35,922 bases of DNA from an uncultured Collinsella sp. (GTDB lineage Bacteria > Actinomycetota > Coriobacteriia > Coriobacteriales > Coriobacteriaceae): contig CAJJTG010000022.1 of the NCBI GenBank assembly GCA_905194675.1, positions 1 through 35,922 of the forward strand, given 5' to 3'. The notes beneath the pieces were generated by a model. That model searched no databases and had not been told where the DNA came from. It saw nothing but the letters and a program-made list of their open reading frames with translations. The position numbers and the translations under genes are program-made. This document shows positions 31,211 through 35,922 of this stretch, one piece after another (position 1 is the stretch's first letter; each line of letters begins with the position of its first letter).

Positions 31211-33184
31211 TTACGCTCCATCCCGCGCATGCTCGGACTCAAACTCTTCAATCGCCGCCATAAACTGCTCGCCAAAGGCGTCGGCCTTTTTCTCGCCGAT
31301 GCCGTTGACCTGGATAAGCTCGTCGCGCGTCTGCGGGCGCAGGCGGCACAGGCCGCGCAGGGCCTTGTCGGAGAAGACCATATACGGCGCCATCTCGAGC
31401 TCGGTCGAGATTTCCTTGCGCAGGGCGCGCAGGCGCTCGAACAGCTCGGCATCGTCGCCCACGCGCGGGCGCTGATCCAGCTCGGCCTCCTCGCGCAGCA
31501 GATCCACCGCACGGCGAGCACGGGCCGAGGCCTTGCGCTTGGACGCGCGACGCTTAACGGTAAAGGCAAACGCCTCGTCCTCGACCTCGCCGGCACGCGG
31601 ACCCAGGCCCACGACCGGGTACTGCCCCTGCGAGGTGGCCAAATAACCGCGGCCGCACAGCTGGCCGATGATGTCCTTGATGCGCCCGACCGATTCGCTC
31701 GACAGCTCACCATAGCCGCGATCCTCGTCCAGATGCATCTGGCGGATGCGCTCGGTGTTGCCGCCGTGGAGCACGTCGGCGATGAGCGACTTGCCAAAGC
31801 GCATGGGGCGCGTGGCCACATAGCGCACGGCGGCGCGGGCCATGTCGGTGACGTCCTCGACCTCGAACTTCGTGAGGCAGTTGCTGCAGTTGCCACAGCC
31901 CTCGGCCTCATCCGCGGCGGCGCCGCCCACGGCCGCATGCTCGGCCGCGGCCTCGTCGCCAAAGTAGCGCAGCATATATTCGCGCAGGCAGCCGGTGGTA
32001 TTGCAGTAGCCCTCCATCTGGCTGAGCAGACGATATCGATTTTGGAGCGCCCACGCGCGTTGCTCGTCGTCGAGCGCCTCGTCGGCCGCATCGCCGCGGT
32101 CGATTAAAAAGCGGCGCATGCGAAAATCGTTGCCGTTCCACAGTAAGTGGCAGCTGGCCGGATCGCCATCGCGGCCGGCGCGGCCCGCCTCCTGGTAGTA
32201 GGCCTCGATGCTCTCGGGCACATTGTTGTGGATCACGTAGCGCACGTTGGGCTTGTCGATGCCCATGCCAAAGGCGTTGGTGGCAACCATCACCTGAAGA
32301 TCGTCGTCAATAAAGGCACGCTGGCTTTGGCGGCGGGCGTCATTGCCCATGCCGGCATGGTAGCGGCCAACGCGAATGCCGCTGGGGCCCAGCGCCTCGG
32401 CAAGCTCGCCTGCCAGCGCATCGACCGTCTTGCGGGTCGAGCAATACACGATGCCGCTCTCGCCCGAATGCGCAATCACATAGTCGCGCACCCACGCTGC
32501 CTTGGCCTTGTCGCCCATCTCCTCGCAGCCAAAGTAGAGGTTCTTGCGATCGAAGCCCGTCACCACCGTCGCGGGATTTTGCAGGCCGAGCATCTGCTGA
32601 ATGTCCGCGCGCACACGCTCAGTCGCCGTAGCGGTAAAGGCCGCCACGATGGGGCGCTGCGGCAGGGAATCGATGAACTCACGAATCTGCAGGTAGGCGG
32701 GACGGAAATCCTGGCCCCATTGGCTCACGCAGTGGGCCTCGTCAATGGCCACGAGCGGCACGCCAATGCCGCCGTCCGCCGCGGCCTCCTGCGCAAAGGC
32801 CAAAAAGCGTGGCTCGAGCAAGCGCTCGGGCGCCACGTACATAAGCTGGTAGCGGCCCTCGCGCGCCCGCTTGAGCACGGTGTTTTGCTGGGCCGGAGTA
32901 AGGCTGGAGTTGAGATAACTGGGGCGCGCACCCGCCGCGAGCAGCGCGCGGGTCTGGTCCTCCATAAGGGAGAGCAACGGACTCACCACAAAGGTGATGC
33001 CGGGAAGCATGAGCGCGGGCACCTGGTAGCAAATGGACTTGCCGGCACCCGTGGGCATAACGCCCAGCGCATCGCGGCCGGCAAGAATCGCATCGACCAT
33101 GCGGTCCTGTCCCGGGCGAAACGAGGTGTAGCCAAAATAGGCGCCGAGCGTGTCGAGCGCCATCTGCTGCATGCTATCGGTCAT
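31211..33184 (-). CDS. recQ: ATP-dependent DNA helicase RecQ
   Basis: A 657-residue 3'-5' helicase from ATG 33184 (AGGAAA upstream). Motifs in order: FRPGQ near 22-26, Walker A MPTGAGKS near 43-50, DEAHCVSQWGQDFRP near 148-162 (DEAH and aromatic-rich loop), FTATAT near 183-188, ATNAFGMGIDKPNVRYVIH near 299-317 and QEAGRAGRDG near 331-340. A zinc-binding region (CLREYMLRYF, then CGNCSNC) and a winged-helix RQC part follow. An HRDC domain is at about 575-650. It acts in recombination and fork repair. The short region between helicase and HRDC is lysine/arginine-rich. The gene heads an unusual unit with a GntR regulator. Confidence 0.96.
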   Translation of the reverse strand: MTDSMQQMALDTLGAYFGYTSFRPGQDRMVDAILAGRDALGVMPTGAGKSICYQVPALMLPGITFVVSPLLSLMEDQTRALLAAGARPSYLNSSLTPAQQNTVLKRAREGRYQLMYVAPERLLEPRFLAFAQEAAADGGIGVPLVAIDEAHCVSQWGQDFRPAYLQIREFIDSLPQRPIVAAFTATATERVRADIQQMLGLQNPATVVTGFDRKNLYFGCEEMGDKAKAAWVRDYVIAHSGESGIVYCSTRKTVDALAGELAEALGPSGIRVGRYHAGMGNDARRQSQRAFIDDDLQVMVATNAFGMGIDKPNVRYVIHNNVPESIEAYYQEAGRAGRDGDPASCHLLWNGNDFRMRRFLIDRGDAADEALDDEQRAWALQNRYRLLSQMEGYCNTTGCLREYMLRYFGDEAAAEHAAVGGAAADEAEGCGNCSNCLTKFEVEDVTDMARAAVRYVATRPMRFGKSLIADVLHGGNTERIRQMHLDEDRGYGELSSESVGRIKDIIGQLCGRGYLATSQGQYPVVGLGPRAGEVEDEAFAFTVKRRASKRKASARARRAVDLLREEAELDQRPRVGDDAELFERLRALRKEISTELEMAPYMVFSDKALRGLCRLRPQTRDELIQVNGIGEKKADAFGEQFMAAIEEFESEHARDGA

Positions 33185-33282
33185 GGTTTCCTAACGTCCA
33201 AGTCATCTGCCGCCGATTATACGCCGCCACACGGACCAGCGCCGCACGGCTGCCGGCCACAAGCAACGCGATCCGAGGGAAC

Positions 33283-33377
33283 GAGCGTGGATTTTTGGAC
33301 ACTTTCCTGATGAGCATGGATAATCTCCCACTTTGAGCCCGTCACCGAGCCAAAAACGGGAGATTATCCACGCTCAT
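33283..33377. repeat. GAGCGTGG palindromic intergenic repeat (site 7)
   Basis: Forward units at 33283 (GAGCGTGGATTTTTGGAC) and 33312 (GAGCATGGATAATCTCCCAC) face an inverted unit (GGGAGATTATCCACGCTC) ending at 33376. It lies between recQ and the next GntR gene. Confidence 0.8.
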
Positions 33378-33417
33378 TCTGCAGATTGCCGCTCTGGCGG
33401 GCTTGCAGCGTCGACTG

Positions 33418-33445
33418 GTTACGCGGTTTGGTAAAACCGCGTAAC
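33418..33445 (-). terminator. Hairpin directly after a GntR gene
   Basis: A perfect 12-bp stem (33418-33429 with 33434-33445) with a 4-nt loop abuts the stop codon of the 33446 gene. It lacks a T run, so termination is uncertain. Confidence 0.5.
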
Positions 33446-34165
33446 TTACATGACCATAACGTAGCGCGATCCCACGTAGTACTGCTTACCCATCAAAACC
33501 GGCTCGCCATTGGGGCCGATAAAGCCGGCACGCAGGTTGAGCAGCGGATCGTGCGGAGCAATGCCCAGCTCAGCCGCCTGCTCGGCATTGGCACGAACGG
33601 CCTCGACCGTGCGGTAGCCAACCGAGACAATCGGCGTTCCGCCAACACGCTCGACCTCGGCAAAAATCGACTTGTCCTCAAGATCGGCCGTCAACAGCTC
33701 ACGGTAGGCGTCAAACGGCACAAAGACGTTTTCCTCAAAGATGGGCTCACCATCGGCCGTACGCACGCGTTTGATATGCAGCAGCAGCGCATCCTTCTGC
33801 AGGCCAAAGAATTCCATCTCGTTTTGGCGCGCCGGAACGATCTGGCGATCGACCACATGTGCGCCCGCCTTCATGCCGTTATCGGCGCAAAGCTCGGTGA
33901 ACGTCTGCAGCGTCGAGGCGTGGAACTGGCGGTTGATGTGCGGCGTGGAGACAAAGGTGCCGCGGCCCTGCTGCTTAACCAGATAGCCGTCGGAACACAG
34001 TTCCTCGACGGCACGGCGCACCGTAATACGGCTCACCTCGTACTGTTCGGCAAGCTCAAGCTCGGACGGAATGCGCTCCTTGGGTGCATAAACCCCTTTC
34101 TCGATTGCATCCTTGATCTCGTCATAAATCTGCTGGTAAAGCGGTGCATTTTTGGGTGTGGGCAT
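33446..34165 (-). CDS. GntR-family regulator with UTRA domain (orphan)
   Basis: A 239-residue HutC-type regulator from ATG 34165; the ribosome site is weak. The winged helix is at about 6-72 (APLYQQIYDEIKDAIEKGVY, IPSELELAEQYEVSRITVRR, VKQQGRGTFV). The UTRA domain is at about 88-236. It is a close relative of the 30453 protein, probably by duplication. No metabolic gene adjoins it: recQ lies beyond a repeat and the YitT gene is upstream on the same strand. Its upstream region has TATAACGT/GATAAC boxes like those of the PTS island, so it may control distant genes, including that island. Confidence 0.9.
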   Translation of the reverse strand: MPTPKNAPLYQQIYDEIKDAIEKGVYAPKERIPSELELAEQYEVSRITVRRAVEELCSDGYLVKQQGRGTFVSTPHINRQFHASTLQTFTELCADNGMKAGAHVVDRQIVPARQNEMEFFGLQKDALLLHIKRVRTADGEPIFEENVFVPFDAYRELLTADLEDKSIFAEVERVGGTPIVSVGYRTVEAVRANAEQAAELGIAPHDPLLNLRAGFIGPNGEPVLMGKQYYVGSRYVMVM

Positions 34166-34200
34166 ATCTGATCACTCTTATCAAAATAGCGAAATAACTA

Positions 34201-34231
34201 ATACGTATATAACGTCTTTTTATATGTTATC
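34201..34231 (-). promoter_or_regulatory. Operator-like site before GntR gene 33446
   Basis: On the minus strand GATAACATATAAAAAGACG is followed by TTATATACGTAT. The half-sites GATAACA and TTATA-ACGT match those before the PTS operon and the 18419 GntR gene. ATACGTAT (34201-34208) is a perfect palindrome. Confidence 0.45.
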
Positions 34232-34269
34232 TCAGTTTGATAAAACGATACACCACATACAGCAAATCC

Positions 34270-35277
34270 TTACTTGCCGTCGTCCTGCTGCAAGCTTTCC
34301 TGGTCGTGCAGACGGGCCTGCCTGCTGGCCATGCGCGCGGGCTTGTCGGGATCGGGTACGGCCGTAGGCATGGGCTCGTCGACATGACCGCCCCACCAGC
34401 CGCCCACAAAGTTAAGCGTGTGGAACACATTGATCACGGCGCCGGGATCAATGTCGCACACCAACTTGATGATGTCCTGGCTCTCGTAGGTCGAGACAAC
34501 GGTGTGCAGCAGGTACATCTTTTCGCGGCTGTATCCGCCAACGACCTCGGCGCAGCTGATGCCGTGCTGAAAATGGTCGATATAGGCGGTCATGACCTCG
34601 TCGGCCTTGCGCGTCGTGATCTGCAGCGTTACGCGGTCATAGCGGCGGTAGAAGCTGTCGATGGTCTTGGTCGAAATAAACTGGAACACGATGGAGTACG
34701 CCGCGTTGTCCCAGCCAAACATAAAGCCAAAGATCGCCAGGATAAAGCAGTTAAAACCAAAGATGACGCCCCAGATGGTCTTGCCCGTGTGGTTGGAGAC
34801 CCACAACGCGATAAAGTCGGTACCGCCGGTGGATGCGCCGGACTTAAGCGCGATGGCGGCGCCCAGGCCCGAGACCACGCCGCCAAAGATGATGAGCATG
34901 ATCTTGTCGCCCAAAAACGGCGCAAAGTGAAAGATGTTAAGGAACAGCGACGAGAGCGCAACCTGCATCATCGAGAAGATGACGAAGCGCTTGCTAATGC
35001 CGCTCCAGCATAGGAGCGCCACGGGGATGTTGAGCGCGAGCATACCGAGCGAGATGTCGATGTGAACGCCGCCAAGCGAGGTAACGCGATCGAGCAGGAC
35101 CGCGACGCCGGTGAGACCGCTCGGAAGCAGATCAGCGGGCTGAATGAACGCCTGGATCAGAAATGTCTGGAGAACGGCGGAAATGGTGACCGCCACGGCG
35201 GTAATGGCGCGGCGGACGATGGTAAGGCGGCCGAGCACGAGCACGCGGTCCGTGAGCTGATCGATGGCATTCGCCAC
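34270..35277 (-). CDS. YitT-family membrane protein (DUF161 and DUF2179)
   Basis: A 335-residue protein starting at GTG 35277 with GGGAG 5 nt upstream. About five hydrophobic helices lie between residues 20 and 205, with the family segments FLIQAFIQPADLLPSGLTGV, GVVSGLGAAIALKSGASTGG and TDFIALWVS. About 215-300 form the cytoplasmic DUF2179 domain (QITTRKADEVMTAYIDHFQ, MYLLHTVVSTYE). The last ~40 residues are hydrophilic and Gln/Arg/Asp-rich. YitT proteins are widespread in Gram-positives; their transport role is unproven. Confidence 0.92.
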   Translation of the reverse strand: MANAIDQLTDRVLVLGRLTIVRRAITAVAVTISAVLQTFLIQAFIQPADLLPSGLTGVAVLLDRVTSLGGVHIDISLGMLALNIPVALLCWSGISKRFVIFSMMQVALSSLFLNIFHFAPFLGDKIMLIIFGGVVSGLGAAIALKSGASTGGTDFIALWVSNHTGKTIWGVIFGFNCFILAIFGFMFGWDNAAYSIVFQFISTKTIDSFYRRYDRVTLQITTRKADEVMTAYIDHFQHGISCAEVVGGYSREKMYLLHTVVSTYESQDIIKLVCDIDPGAVINVFHTLNFVGGWWGGHVDEPMPTAVPDPDKPARMASRQARLHDQESLQQDDGK

Positions 35278-35413
35278 GTAGGCTCCCTTCGAAGGCAGAT
35301 GTAGTTGTGGGGCATGTCGGCGATTGTAGCATGGAGCGACAGAGGGCGCCTCAATTCACCCTCTCTCGACAACCAAAACGGGACCGGTAACCCCACAACC
35401 AAAGGCCCAAATT

Positions 35414-35537
35414 CTAAGTGAGTAGACTTTTCGCAACCTGCCGAGCACAGCCAATAACAGCCACCTCTGTGACCTGCGGTTTTACTAAGGCAGAAACGCT
35501 TTGTGCTCGGCATGCGCCAAAAAGTCTACTCACTTAG
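35414..35537. repeat. CTAAGTGAGTAGAC palindromic element
   Basis: A perfect 17-bp inverted repeat (35414-35430 with 35521-35537) encloses a second perfect pair, TGCCGAGCACA (35439-35449) with TGTGCTCGGCA (35502-35512). The interior holds ACCTGCGGTTTT and AAGGCAGAAACGC. The first resembles the core of the 251-430 element, and the second also stands at 2598-2610 beside a GAGCGTGG repeat. It lies in the 355-bp gap 35278-35632, which has no gene. Confidence 0.75.
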
Positions 35538-35582
35538 TCTGAGTCGAAGCCAAACTGATCCAAATTGAAGCCAAAATGAGCC

Positions 35583-35628
35583 AATCCGCCGCGATAAATG
35601 CGCGAATCGGCACTTCTCGCGGCGGATT
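35583..35628 (-). terminator. Hairpin after the HAD hydrolase gene
   Basis: AATCCGCCGCGA (35583-35594) pairs perfectly with TCGCGGCGGATT (35617-35628), 4 bp after the stop codon at 35633. No long T run follows on the minus strand. Confidence 0.55.
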
Positions 35629-35632
35629 GACG

Positions 35633-35922
35633 CTACAAAGCGGCCAGAATGTCGGTCAGATTATCGATAACGGCATCGGCTCGCGATTGATCGAGGTTGA
35701 CGCCCTCATGCGGACGCAGTGCCAGGACGCGGGCGCCGGAGCGCTTGCCAGCCTCGATGCCCAACGGCGAGTCCTCGATAACCAGGCACTCGGCGGGGTC
35801 AACGCCCAGCGCCTCCATGGCACGCAGGTAGATCTCGGGGTCGGGCTTAAATGCACTGCACTCGTGACCGCTGATGGTGTAGTCCAGCACGTCGGTGATA
35901 CCGGCAATCTCCACCAGCTCGT
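35633..35922 (-). CDS. HAD-superfamily hydrolase, subfamily IA (5' end outside window)
   Basis: The C-terminal ~96 residues of a HAD hydrolase; the frame is open to the window edge, so the GTG at 35914 is internal. FKPDPEIYLRAMEALGVDP supplies the motif III Lys, and CLVIEDSPLGIEAGKRSGA is motif IV with its acidic pair (EDS). This layout is typical of beta-phosphoglucomutase-like phosphatases and mutases. The catalytic DxD motif I would be in the missing N-terminus. The substrate cannot be told. Confidence 0.9.
   Translation of the reverse strand, partial: ELVEIAGITDVLDYTISGHECSAFKPDPEIYLRAMEALGVDPAECLVIEDSPLGIEAGKRSGARVLALRPHEGVNLDQSRADAVIDNLTDILAAL

Overview
The window looks like a chromosomal segment of a high-GC, Gram-positive gut actinobacterium of the class Coriobacteriia, most likely Collinsella or a close relative. 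This is inferred from GC-rich codons with strong AGGAG-type ribosome sites, a wealth of mannose-family PTS and GntR/UTRA genes, a lactate/hydroxyacid dehydrogenase and an M16C protease. No rRNA, transposase, integrase or CRISPR array was seen. The window opens inside a tRNA-Val(GAC) and ends inside a HAD hydrolase gene.

Left part (1-11.1 kb): a DUF559/AbiEi-like nuclease-fold protein, a DUF5710 zinc-finger protein, a small zinc-ribbon protein and an HNH endonuclease that may be a modification-dependent restriction enzyme. Next is a surface cluster: two secreted proteins with SipW-type signal peptides, an unknown protein, and an operon of a PilZ (c-di-GMP receptor) protein with a single-pass membrane protein. 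The C-terminal modules of the secreted and membrane proteins resemble each other. An AlbA_2/ATP-binding (Schlafen-like) regulator follows. Upstream of it are two copies of an ATCTCTCGT array with identical spacing.

Middle part (11.1-21.4 kb): a sugar-amine (Amadori product) catabolic island. A complete mannose-family PTS (EIIA-EIIB-EIIC-EIID), an FrlB/GfrE-like SIS deglycase and an FrlD-like PfkB kinase form one operon, with two GntR/UTRA regulators upstream. The island is visibly more AT-rich than its surroundings. It is bracketed by two SIS genes (11876-12910 and 19580-20614) that appear identical over their last-read 1,020 bp while their flanks differ completely. Left of the first copy is a broken EIIC-EIID chimera. 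Right of the second copy is a decayed paralogue of the AlbA_2 regulator with a degenerate copy of its upstream array. The genes suggest import and phosphorylation of fructoselysine/glucoselysine-type compounds, followed by deglycation to glucose-6-phosphate and an amino acid.

Right part (21.4-35.9 kb): an M16C metalloprotease, 5-formyl-THF cyclo-ligase, a second AbiEi/DUF559-like protein, MetA (with Glu111, predicting acetyl-CoA use), and an L-lactate/2-hydroxyacid dehydrogenase. These are followed by a third FrlB-like SIS gene with its own GntR regulator directly behind recQ, a further GntR regulator, a YitT-family membrane protein and the HAD hydrolase fragment.

Intergenic regions are dominated by palindromic repeats of at least three families: GAGCGTGGATTAT units in seven gaps, a 170-180 bp element with long inverted arms in two gaps, and one CTAAGTGAGTAGAC palindrome.
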